Positions 23,005 through 34,700 of a stretch of DNA of 64,000 nt are shown here, piece by piece. The notes beneath the pieces were generated by a model. The model was given only the letters and a program-made list of their open reading frames with translations, was not told the DNA's origin and ran no database searches. Origin of the DNA: Climacium dendroides (Eukaryota; Streptophyta; Bryopsida; Hypnales; Climaciaceae); contig OX467092.1 of NCBI GenBank assembly GCA_950106755.1, positions 1,922,001 to 1,986,000 of the forward strand, in the 5' to 3' direction. Within the stretch, counting starts at the first letter, position 1, and each line of letters starts with the position of its first letter. A program made the translations under genes and the position numbers.

Positions 23005-25150
23005 AATTAACCTCTAAGCATCTAGACTAGACCTTTTGGGTTTAAAAATATCATTGCTTTTAAAGTGTTATAGGTATAAATGTCACTAAGGTATAGAGAT
23101 CTCAACCATATTATCTTAAGGTGCTTTCACACTTGGTGTTAGGGGAGAAAATTTGGGTGGTTGTAATGAAGTTTTACAACTAGCATTCACACCTATGGTC
23201 ATTTGTAAATGCCAATCCTATTTAGAGGCCAATGTGGCTGAGGAAATGGACAATTGTTAATGCGGTTTAGAACAATTACATTTTTTATCAAATTGGTGTC
23301 AGGGAGAGTTAAAGTAGCGCTACAAACATGTGATTTCATAGATTTTGCAAGTTTACTACCGCTCATAGCTAATGGGACTCAAACATGGTGAGTTAGTGTT
23401 GTTTATTGGTATGCATGAAATATGTGGGATTTGAAATCACCACAAGTTGCAAACATGACTATTGGTGTAATTTTTCTATTGTGGAGAGGAACAAAAGCTT
23501 CATTCACTAGGTGGAAATCCAATGTGCAGACGATTGAAGGGTGCCTGTGGAGATAGGGAATGCTTGGGAGACAACGTCTTAGATTAAGAGGTGCATGTGT
23601 TGCTAAAATTCCAATCCTTGTATGTTTCCACACTTTGGGAGAGGAAGTTTGGGGCGTCAAGTTGAACCCTAATTTGGTCTAATGTGGGATTTCCTCTTCA
23701 TCAACTTTGCTTTGAACTTTTTTCCCATGCAAGAGTGTCTTCATTCATTGGCAAATTGAGTAGATGTTTCAGCAAGTGCAGCCAAATTTAGGCCATTTTG
23801 AGCATTGAAAACTATCTTAATGTTTTTGTCGTGGCACCAATTGTAACCTTGCATCAGAAGCTGGTGAGCAAGTGCAACCACATTCAGGTCATTTGTGTGA
23901 TTGAATTGCTTAGCAATGCCTTCACCAAAAGTGTCAATGACTTTTTCCTTGAATTTGAGCAACTAATATGGAACTCTCTCATGATCAATTTTGTTCTGAA
24001 TCTTAGCACATCAGTGGAGAAACAAAATGACAACGATGGCAAGGAGCTCATGGTATTCCCGCATTGCCACTATTAATTTAAGAGGCCTACCTCATCACTA
24101 AGCAGCTCTTGCAAATTTACAAAAAACCCGTCATGTCCAAATAGGTCGTTCATTTCCTACTTCTCTACTGACACGATCTTTCATGTACTTGGGTCCAACG
24201 CAACTACAGCATAAAAAAATGGGGACTTCTAGCTTCAGTCAAAGTTTTATCTTTATATTACTGCTCTTCCCTACCATCAAGTGCAAAAGTACCATTAGTT
24301 GTAGTGCACTATCTTATAGATGATGTGAATCAAATTTGGAGTTGTTTGGCCACATAGATTGAAAGATTATAATGATAGTGTTGAAAAAGGATGCTAAAAT
24401 TTTCCTAGCAACACATTTGGAGGAGAAATTAGATTTCTAAACCTACTCAAATGAAAAACTTTAAACTATCAAACAAGTGCTTCATAACCAGCATACAAAC
24501 ACATTGGTAACAAAACATAATTATCATTCAAATGACTCATTTCCTATATTTGTAAAATGGCTTTGAAATGTCAAAAATAGCCAAAAAAAAGTTGTAGAAA
24601 ACACATTTGAAGTTGAACCTCCTACTAATTAAAATGCTTCTTAGATGCTCATAACTTCTTGGATTGAAATGAAATTTTAACCATATAAAATAGATTAGTA
24701 TGTACAACTTTCCCCCAATTTTTTATATTGGTAACAACAATATATGAAGAAGAAATAAGCTGCCAAAGATCAATGTATTCCAAAAATGTCTAGATTTTGA
24801 ACTTCAAATGGCTCCCAAACATTCAAAACAACTTGGATTGATATGGAAATTTTATCACAATAACTAGACTTCAAGGGGAATATAACCCTACCAATTTTTT
24901 TTTATTGAAAACAAACATTGGATGAAGGATATACAAGCCCCTGAAGTTGCAGCCATCAAAATGGAGTTTGGTGAATTCAAAACTGAACCTGTTAACTTCA
25001 AATGGCTTCCAAAAAACCATTACATCTTGGATTGATCTGAAAATTTTACCACACAAACAAAAAGAAAGAACAAATTTACCAATAACTTTTATTAAATTCA
25101 GACTACAGGTGCAAAAAGTTGCAGCACTTTGAATTGGACTTCCAGACGTG
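23005..25150. repeat. Family A element, copy 2, split by a Harbinger-type insert
   Basis: The left flank (ttaacctctaagcatc, then aaagtgttataggtataaatg) and the portion after 24295 (gatgatgtgaatcaaatttgg, caaatgaaaaactttaaact, the cttggattgatatgg units) match family A copy 1 at 691-1663. The match is interrupted exactly at 23119-24294. The right end is diverged. Confidence 0.65.
23119..24294. mobile_element. Harbinger-type MITE (H1), copy 1, nested in family A
   Basis: The left end reads AGGTGCTTTCACACTTGG and the right end reverse-complements to TGGTACTTTTGCACTTGA. TTA flanks both sides (23116-23118 and 24295-24297). Length is 1,176 bp. The 3-bp TTA duplication is the PIF/Harbinger signature. 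It interrupts a family A copy whose uninterrupted sequence is seen at 691-1663. The interior has only short frames on either strand and no transposase motif. Confidence 0.65.
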
Positions 25151-28100
25151 CAAACATTGGGATTAGGTTCTGTTAGTCATTCCAAATCGCTTAGTTCTGT
25201 AGCACCGAAGCAGATATGAAAGTTTGCACCTGGAAATCCAGAACCATGATTTGGGCTTTCATTTTGATTTTTTTCCTTGCTGCCTCTGTATATGTTTTTT
25301 GTTTTGTTTTTTTAAACAAATGGAAGGACCATTGCATTAAAAAAAGTCACCAACACAAAAAAAACAAAAAGCAAATAACTTTGTGTGGATGTGGTATGTA
25401 ATTTCTATGATTTTTCAAAGTGTTGGTTCCCTATACCACTGAAGTCATTATTAAGATAGGTGGACCCTAAATCAAAATCTATAGAAGTAAATCCATGTTA
25501 GGTATGTGTCCTTCAAATGTGTTAGTGAATTAGAGTTAAGCATTTGAAGGACACATTAATAAAAGTCTAGAGACACATTTAGTGGTAGTTTGGGGTACAA
25601 AGATGGGAACATGGATGCTTTTGGGTGTTTCTACCTTAGAGGCAATTGGAGCTTAAAATTGGATTCTATTAATAGCTTTATATATTTGCTTCCAACAAGT
25701 TAATCAAATGCTTTGGGCTTGTGTTCAACACAAGTATTTGTCAATCCTTATGGAAGAAAGGGGTCTAGTGTCCAAACATGGTAACAAGTGGCACCACTTT
25801 TCAAGCTCGTGAAGATTAAAGTAACGTTAAAGTTCAATTATTTTTCTCTAAGCATTGTGCATATCTGCATTACAATGTGTTTCAAATTGCCAATAGTCTT
25901 GTGTGGAGGATTACGCCATTGATTTTCTTACTAGTTTTGCACCCATGTCTTCTCTCATCTTCCTAAAGACAATTGAATTACTAAAATTGAACACCAATGT
26001 CTATGTTCTTGATTTTGTAGGTAGTTAAGATTGAAAGAATAGGTCATGCACATGATATAATGGACCATGCTACAAAGGATGAGCTCAATGCTATGTATGG
26101 TGTGATTGTTGTGGTTCGTCTCTTTTTACCTCATTCAACATAGGATAGGAATAATTTTGGTTATATGGATATTTGATCGTTAATAACAACGTAAATACCA
26201 ATGTATACTTGAATAAGTAGAAAACTTATTCAAGAGATTCTATTTTGCAATTTTAGATTTAAAACAATGGTTTGAATGAGTGTTTTCCTAATAGTCAATT
26301 CAATGTAGTTTTATAAGCCACTTGGATTGACTCCTTTTGTATCTATCACTTCTTATATAGTCTTAACTACTTGATTTGGTAATGTTGAGTATCCATTTGG
26401 TTTTGGTTTCGTATTCCTAATCTTGAATTTTCTGATAGATTTTACAATCCTAGCCTTAACTTTATGTTGATGTAGCTTTTGATTTATTTATTTTTTAAAC
26501 ACATAGACAATTTCCAGAGGACAAGTCCCCAATAAGAATTTTTCTTTTGCTAGACAACTAAGTGGGATTTTAAATAACTGAACAGGTAGCTAGACATTAT
26601 GCAAAACAACCAGCACCTAAGGTAGTCGGTCCATAAATGTGGGGTCCCCTAATTTCACTACAATATTTAGTATAGCTTTCAGTTTTAAATGGTTGTATAG
26701 AAGGGGATCTAGTAAGGGCCCTCCTTATATGCTTGCTTGGTGGGCAAGTTTACAACCAATTCAAGCAAGACAACAAAAGTGGCTCCACCAATTGTCTTGC
26801 CGAGGTGGGCAAGTGGGAAATGAGTAGTTGAAGCTTCACCATTACTGGGGGATAACTTCATTGGTGGAAACTAGTGAATTTAATATCTGTGAATTTTTTT
26901 TATTGTTTCCCTCCCATTGGGTTCACATGAAAGTGCAATGCCTATTTTTTGTTGTAGCACCTACTGTGCAATTCCCATGATAACCAATACATGTAAGGAG
27001 GCCATAAAAGGGGGGTGTTTGTTGGCTCATTAGTGTTGAGGACCATAGTGCTCTATTTGTTAGGTACTGAGGGCCAGTTTATACTTGGGACTAGATTGAG
27101 GGCTGGCCAAAATTCTCCAAGTTTGAACCAATAGGATTGTTTTATTTCTCCAAATCTAGCCCAAGGGATTTATATTAGGGCTGGATTGAAACCACCACTC
27201 ATCCTATGTGTCACCTTAGGTGGCATGGTTTGGCGCCAAACCAATTGGGGCAAGGTTTTGGGTGGCATGATTTTCCATCTAGGGCTAGATTGGAGCTGGA
27301 TTAGACTTCTTTGTTAGATTGTACAAATCTCCACCATCTACTAATGCAAAGTCTTTTGTTTTCTATTTTGGTGCATGCTTCTTGTTAATTGTGAGCTCAA
27401 ATAACTTCTACCAATCTACATTGCTAAATTTTTGGAATTCGATCTATTGTCAATATTTTAGTTTGAAAATTGGGAGGTTTGGAGCAGAAGTGTATACAGT
27501 TTATAATATATTATATATACTTATTATAATATTATATATATAATTATTATAATATAATAAATACAATTTTGTTCGCTTGATAAGATGTTCTATAAAATTA
27601 TTCTTAACTAAATATAAGATTTTAAAGCTTATTTGGTTCAATGATTTTTAAGTGACTCAACATAAGATGTTTATTTTTATTTGGTATTTGGTACATATTT
27701 ATTTCACGATTTATTTGGTAGAGGTGTTCTTAATTTTTAAATGCCCAAAACATCAAATTTTGGTGTCAACAATACTTTGAAATCTAATAAAACTTAACCA
27801 AGTTGCTATTTCTTGTAGTTTATATATATTTTTAAAGTATAGCTTTAGCATCAAAAATACAATTTTGAAAATGATTGATTATGATTTTTTTATTCAAGAT
27901 TTTGTACAAAGGGGTCCATCACAATCTTGACTTTCATAGTGTTGAGGGCTTTTGGAAATGAGCCTCAAATGCATTAGATCTTGGAGAAAAAATCACATTA
28001 AAGATTCATTTAAAAAAATTGTAGAGTAAATTTTTAAAAGCCATAAATTGATTGGAGTTATGCATGTTAGGCCTTTTATCCTCATATTATTTTGGTGACT

Positions 28101-28839
28101 TGATTTGTTTCATATTTTTTAAATCTCTGTGTAATTAATTATGAATTTTTTAAAGTTGAAAGGCAGTAGTCACTAAAAGTGATCATGTCCTAAAATGTGC
28201 TAATACATTCAATAAAGCAAAATGTACCTCTCCATCATGATCGCTCTTAGAGCATGGGTGTTTTTAGAGCAAATTACCTTATGCATTTACTTATTTAATT
28301 TTTAAGGAACATCATCATCTAAGTGACTACAATGAAGTACGTATGTTTTAGCATTAAACATGTTGATTACAAATGCATATTCTATATAAGAAGAAAACCC
28401 AAAGCATTAAATTTTTTTAAATTTTCAAGTAAATAATTTTTTTAAAGAATTATTTTAGAAAAAAAATATAAGAAAAAAAAAATTCTTTGTTTTTAATTAA
28501 AAAGAAAGGAAGAGAAAGATAAACATGCATGTTTTTATATATTTTTTAATTGAGCATTGAAAAAATCCAAGAGCACATGAAGTGGAAATTCAAACATTTA
28601 GGCTATTGACTATCTTTGTATTGATTCTCCTTGACCTAGGTGATAGTTGACATGGGAATGCCGTCATGTTGTGTCATTAATCCATACATACATCAAACCT
28701 ATGAATGTTTGCCTTTGCAACTTATTCATATTTTTAAATATATATATTTTTATATGTACATGATCAATGAAGAACATTGGAAGCACTTTTTTTAGAAATT
28801 GGACAAGTTATATACCTTTCTTTGCTTCTATAATGCTAA
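25151..28839. other. Intergenic AT-rich DNA
   Basis: No supported gene. At 27495-27560 there is a TA-rich run of alternating ataatatta. The rest holds only short chance frames. A 61-codon frame at 25216-25401 encodes a hydrophobic stretch followed by lysines, but nothing supports it as a gene. Confidence 0.3.
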
Positions 28840-29995
28840 AGATACTTTCACACTTGCTGTTTGAGAAGAGCGATGTGAGGAAGGTGAAACGGTCAACGAA
28901 TAGTGACTTATAGGGAGGGAGTAATTGTCACTTTAGGACAGCAAGGGCAATGCAATTGCTATGACTGTGCACAGTAAGAATTACCACACTATTCAAACAA
29001 AACATGATTAGAAGATGTTAGAATCTTCTAGAATGGATGATAGTCAAGCATATTTGCACCTAGTTGGAGGTCCTACATTGTTGGTGGGATCTGTCACTTG
29101 TGCACAAACATTGACAACCATGTTAGTGGTAGCTGCGTTCCTTTGTTTCCCAAAATTCTTGTGGCCATGTTTTCAATGTCTTGTTGTATGGAATTGATAA
29201 CATGTTGCTACACATCTTATGAAATGCAATGAAAATAAGTGGCGCTACTAGCTAAGTTACCATACTTGTAGAGGCAACCTGGAAGAGACCTCCATCAACT
29301 CAGTATACGTAGCTTTCAAGTCAATTCTCCACTACTAAAGCTTTGCAAGGAAAAAGAACAACAAATTTTGAGAAAAAACAAATGTGAAGCGCAACTTGTA
29401 GGCAATTCAGAAATAGAAATTCAAAATGAAAGCATCCTTACAAAGCACAAACGTTCTAGTTTCCAAGGAGGGCATCATTGTTGGACCTCATCTTCTTCAT
29501 TAATAGTGTTTGCATATAGACAATTCATCACCACAACTTATTTGTGGCAAGCGTCAATGTGAAGGTTGTCAGCAACAATTAATTCTTTGTTAAGTTGCAT
29601 TTGCGTGCATGTGTTGCATGACATGGGTATCCTCCGTCAACCTTCAGTACATCAACTATTTTATTGCTAATATGCCACCTTTATCACACGCCTTTTATTG
29701 CTAATATGCTGCCTTTATCATAATCATGCTCAAAATTCTGCTTAAACAAAAATTGATGCTCACTTTGAAATCTACGATATAACTGATTTTGCTCCTCCTA
29801 TAATGTCAACACCTAATGACTTCAATTATATAAGCAATAGTTGTCAACCACTTGTAACATTGGTTCTTACAATTTCCACTTGTACAACCACCTCAAATCG
29901 GTAATCACAAGAGAATATTGGTGTGATAGCACAGCACCATTATTCCCTCATGTTACTCCAAAGCACCCTCGCTAGCAACAAGTGTGAAAATACCA
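28840..29995. mobile_element. Harbinger-type MITE (H1), copy 2
   Basis: The left end AGATACTTTCACACTTGC and the right end, reverse-complemented TGGTATTTTCACACTTGT, match the H1 copy at 23119. TAA flanks both sides (28837-28839 and 29996-29998). Length is 1,156 bp, similar to copy 1. Interiors share little sequence, so the ends may be the conserved part. Confidence 0.6.
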
Positions 29996-29999
29996 TAAA

Positions 30000-32900
30000 T
30001 CTTTTTAAACAAAAAATGGAGGGGAAAGGAAACTCTACACGTGTGATTACAAAATAAGTATTATTGAGTTTAATAGATTTTCTATATGTCCAAATATAAA
30101 ATGAAAAATCAATAAGATAACAAGCCCAAAAATTGTCTTTTTCCAATTGGATCTTCTATCTACATTTATCTTTGTATATATGATTGAGATACAAATGCTA
30201 GATATCGCATGTCTACCAAGTTGTTTTGATACATACTATTATGCACTAAATAAAATCCGATAGTAGCACACAGTGCTTGACATAGTGGTATCCTAGGCCA
30301 AATCATTCTTGAGGATATTTGTTTACAATCAATAGAAACTCTTCTAAGAGAGGATAATATGCTTCTTCTTCTCCCACTCATGGCATTGCATTCAAGGCAA
30401 TATCAATGTGTGTCATCCCATTTGTATATGTTACATTTGAATCTATACAAATGTGTATGTCATCTTACATGTAGTTGATCAACAATGCAAACACATTAAT
30501 AAATCTACAACTCGGTGATCAAATTGAAAGAGAGGGGTTGTTGATTAAGAATGTCCTCCACTCAATTGAATTGTTATGAATTGTAGCCTATATACTACTC
30601 TTTTCCAATGCTCTTCTCTAAGGCATCATTATCATAGTCATGTCACACTTGGATGGACGTAATGCCAATAAAATGCTACGATTCAACTTCAACGTCTATT
30701 AGAATCTTGAAAAAAATAATTCCTAGATGATTTGTTCATCGAGCTAGAAGGTCTACTTGTCAATAGTCAAACTATCCACATTGACAAATAAGACGTCTCG
30801 ATTAATGGACAAGTTGTCCAAAAAATTAATTAATTAAATTTTGGTGGATGTGATTTCAAAGGTGTTTGGATATGTTTGAATCAACATTGACGGACATTTT
30901 GGCGTGAAAAAACAACATCACATTGGGACGGACAACCATATTCTAAGGTAGCGGGGAATATGCCTTCTTAAATCCAATCATGTAATAACAATAGTAAAGT
31001 AAATACTTCTTTCTCTTCCACTGGCAACGTTGTTGCACCTGAGGTAATATGAATGTATGTCATCTCATTTGTGTGTATTCCATTTGAATTTATGTGAATA
31101 TGTGCTTCATTCTGCTTGCAGTCAATCAACAATATAGATACAACGAGTGAGCACCTAACTGGCCTCTAGGACAATACCCTCGTTCTCATTCTCGTTCTGT
31201 TCCTTCTATTTTGTTTTTAGTGCTACCATGTGCTGCACTACTTCTGCACCGATGTATCGCGCATTGTTTGTTGGTAAGTTTGGATCCAATAGCCAAGGCG
31301 TCTATTCTTTCGCGTTTCCCTTTCTTTTCCATGCGGCAATGTTGATAATGCCGTTGTGTGACAGCAACGCTGACAATGTTACTCGAGATCTTACATTTTG
31401 CAGTCTTGTTTCTAGTTCAAGGAATTTTTTTATGATTATCGGATTTAATAGGTGTATTTTTTATATAGGTTTATAGGTTTACGAAGCACTTTTTTTTCAT
31501 TTGGAGGTGATTCTAGGTGATTTTGTAGTGATTCTACATCCGAATTTCCCATGTGTCCATCCAATTCAAGAATGAAGAAGTGAAGGATGTCATTTTTGCT
31601 ACATGGCAAGGATACAACGAAAGTTACAAGGGATTTTTCAGTGAAGAAAAAGCATAAAATTAATCGGTTTTTGAGGATGGGAAGTGTGTTGGAAGTGAAT
31701 GTTGATTGTGATTTAGGAGCCGTAGAAAAATGTACAGGGTCTGAGTTTTGAAGTGCCTTAGCAGATGCTATTCAACGAGATGATGTAGTAGTGGTGCGCC
31801 CTCTTGGGAGTCCAGTAGAGATGGTGTAGATCTATAGTCAATGATGGGTGAGATCTCTGAGGAAGAGAATCTGCTTTCTAGACTCCAATGATAGTATGAC
31901 GATGTGGCTAAATCTTTGAGTCTAATGAAGCAATGTATGAAACAATAGGACTTATTTTTGGAAGATGGACAATCACTTACTATCAAAGCCTTTTGCGATA
32001 AGGTTGTTTGTGTCTTTTTCCACTTTGCAGGTGTAGTTGATGATAGGGGGAGGTGGTTGAGATCAGTAGTTGTTGAGCAGTTTGTCAATCAACATTTTGA
32101 AGAACTTGTTTTGATTCAAGAGTTTGGAGCAAGGTTGCTATGGCGGACAATTCAATAACTTGACACACGCCAAACTGAGCAACGAACACGACACGACATC
32201 AAAACCATGTCCATCTAATAGGATCAACAGGTAGATTGACTTTTTAACCCTATTCGGATTGCTACGTGGATGCCACGTAGATGCTAGGTGGATGCCAAGT
32301 GGCATCCACGTGGCAACATTTGGGTGACTGTGGGAAGGGGGTGACCACTTATATAGGGCAACTGTATTGGATGACCTTATGTAGGATGACTGCTAATTAG
32401 GCAATAGGATTACAATGCAATTAGGGGTTTAGGTGACTTTTCATACATCCATAGTCAACCCTTTTATACCCAAACTTGCCCCTAGGTATCCACAGTTACC
32501 CCCTCAGAAACTTGAAGTCGCCTCTTGGTACTTGTAGTCCCCCTAGTGGACTTGCAATCATCTTCCTATACCCACAGTTGCCCCATCGTTGGACCCAAAG
32601 TTGTCCTAAGCCTCTAGAGCTGCAGTTGCCCAATTTTTTCAACTTGTGGTTGCCCATATTGACATGGATTGACTTTTCCACATAAGAAAAAAAATTTGTC
32701 CGTCGGACCAAAAATTCTTGAAAAAAGGGTGACCTTGCTATAAGCTTATTTAATATGAAAGACACATGTCTAATATGACATGTGACACTTGACAAATAAC
32801 TCGACACCAAAATCCAAAATCATGTTTGATAGAACAACCGTGGTTTGGAGGTGATGGTATTTCGTATCAGAGAGAACTTTGAAAGCATTACAGTCCCTCA

Positions 32901-34700
32901 AAGTGGATTCTTCAAGCATCAATGCAAGGACATTCCACTCTAGTAGTTCCATCAAGGTGGCCATTGCAGCATAATATCTTATGCAATTCAAAGTCGATGG
33001 TGATTTTCATTGGCTGTTTTTCAACAGATCTTCAAAATTAGTGCATTGGAAATGACTAAGACCTTTGATGCTAGAGTGGGAGACAACTACAATATTCATT
33101 TCTAGTATGAAAGAAGGCCAAGTCCACCGACACTTTGGCTTTACGACGATGCTTGGCACTGCTTGCTACAAAGGAGCCGGACGAAATGATTTATAAGAAT
33201 TCGTTACAGGTGGTACCTAGTTTGGTCCAGTTTTGGTAGATTCAATGTACCTTTCCTAGAGTTCTTGATGGTTCATACTGAATTTTTTGAACAAGTAGAA
33301 AGATTTGAACTAGGATGGAATGAACAATTTACTCACCCCTAGTGAAGTTAAAGACTTTGGAGTCAATTGAACATAATATGCTCGACATTGCAACATTTTA
33401 TGCATTTAGATCCAACTATTCAACCTGCTTTGCAATGGATGAATGCTTCGTTCATATCTTTGATTGTTGATTTGTTACCTAGCTAATTCTGGGCGAAGCT
33501 TTAGACCTGCTTCCTGTACGTTTGGACTGATTTTTAAATAGATTGTTGTCCTTCAACAAAAGAGGGAGTTCTGTGGAATTGCTCATGGTGGAGTGAGGCA
33601 TTTTTTGTTGAAAGGCATGCGGGGAGTGACAGAGGAGAGCTTATCAGATGGTTAGTATGCAATTCATGTATTGTTGCGATGGACTAGGATACGAGTACAC
33701 TTTCCTTTCCTTTTGTTTTCGTTTCATTTAAATGAGTGAAGTTCTTGAACTCGCACGTTGCTGGTTTGCAAGGCTCTCTTGTAATGTGTATACACCGCGA
33801 AAGTGAGTAGCTAATTGCAACCATATTGAGTAGATCATCTTGGGACCATGGCGACATCACGATGTGTTTGACACGTAGATATTGAGGAAATGCTTGATAA
33901 GTTTTTATATTTGGACATGTTTCTGGTTGGTATAGTGCGTGGTTTATCACTCTGACTTGATGTTTGTTGCTATGTGTTCTTTCAATTGCAGATGAGGACA
34001 ATCAGGTTCCAAGGATTTGGAAGTCAGCACTGCTAAAGTGGATGTTGTCATCCTGAAGAGATGTGCAGTGTTGGAGAAGCCACAGATGATGGTGGAACTT
34101 TGCAGGAGCAAGTACATCTTGCACTTCCGGAAGAAGCCGGGGAAGAGGAGGTAGTGTGATCAGCTCGTCTCCTTATTCTCTACAGTTCCGGTCTAGTCGT
34201 GGCATCTTATTTCTGTTTGTATCCTGCTGTAAAGTGGATGGTTTCATGCACTCCTGGGTCTCCTATTAATTACCTTGTTCTTTCAAAGATGGGATTGCTG
34301 ACACTTTTGTTAGGTGATTGTATTAATTGTTCAATTAGTGGTAGCGAATGCAAATTGAATTTCAAATGCGATGGGGGTATTATGCATCTCTTAGTCATTG
34401 GTTACAGCTGAGTGTTCTCATTAAGGTGTTGGATAGGTGGATTCTTGTAATTAATAGAAAATTTCATATTTCTCAAGTTCAGGTTGCAACCCAACTTCTC
34501 AGAAAGCTTACTGCAACACCCTTGCAACTGCATTCATGCATGTCTTTTTTTGCCTGTGGTAGTGATCTGACTCTTGTACTTCTGACCTATAAGGATTTAA
34601 ATGTACATGTTCTTCAATCAATCTCTTGTATAATGGTGTCTGCGAAGAGATTATAGTCAAAGTTTACCATTTCTAAAGAGAGGTTTGTGCCACATGTGGT
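30000..34700. other. Intergenic DNA with internal repeats
   Basis: No gene is supported. Segments at about 30350-30520 and 31010-31150 are diverged direct copies (shared tgtcatc.catttgt and tcaatcaacaat-like phrases, about 640 bp apart). At 32470-32660 degenerate units of about 28 bp contain acttg.agt.cccc. A short GT-AG-bounded segment at 33992-34155 could be an exon of something, since its frame reads AVLEKPQMMVELCRSK, but I do not recognise it. Confidence 0.3.
32262..32314. promoter_or_regulatory. Nested palindromes built from ACGTGG (G-box) units
   Basis: ctacgtggatgccacgtag (32262-32280) is a perfect palindrome with 8-bp arms. It is followed by a second with 10-bp arms, gtggatgcca/tggcatccac, at 32288-32309. 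Outer TGCCACGT/ACGTGGCA arms pair around both. ACGT-core G-box/ABRE motifs occur three times. No gene start is visible nearby, so a regulatory role is only possible. Confidence 0.4.

Noticed and set aside
34199..34656. Open frames of 70-102 codons as a new gene
   Set aside because: They have no recognisable motif or splice support and lie where the 5' part of the kinase-PP2C relic should be.
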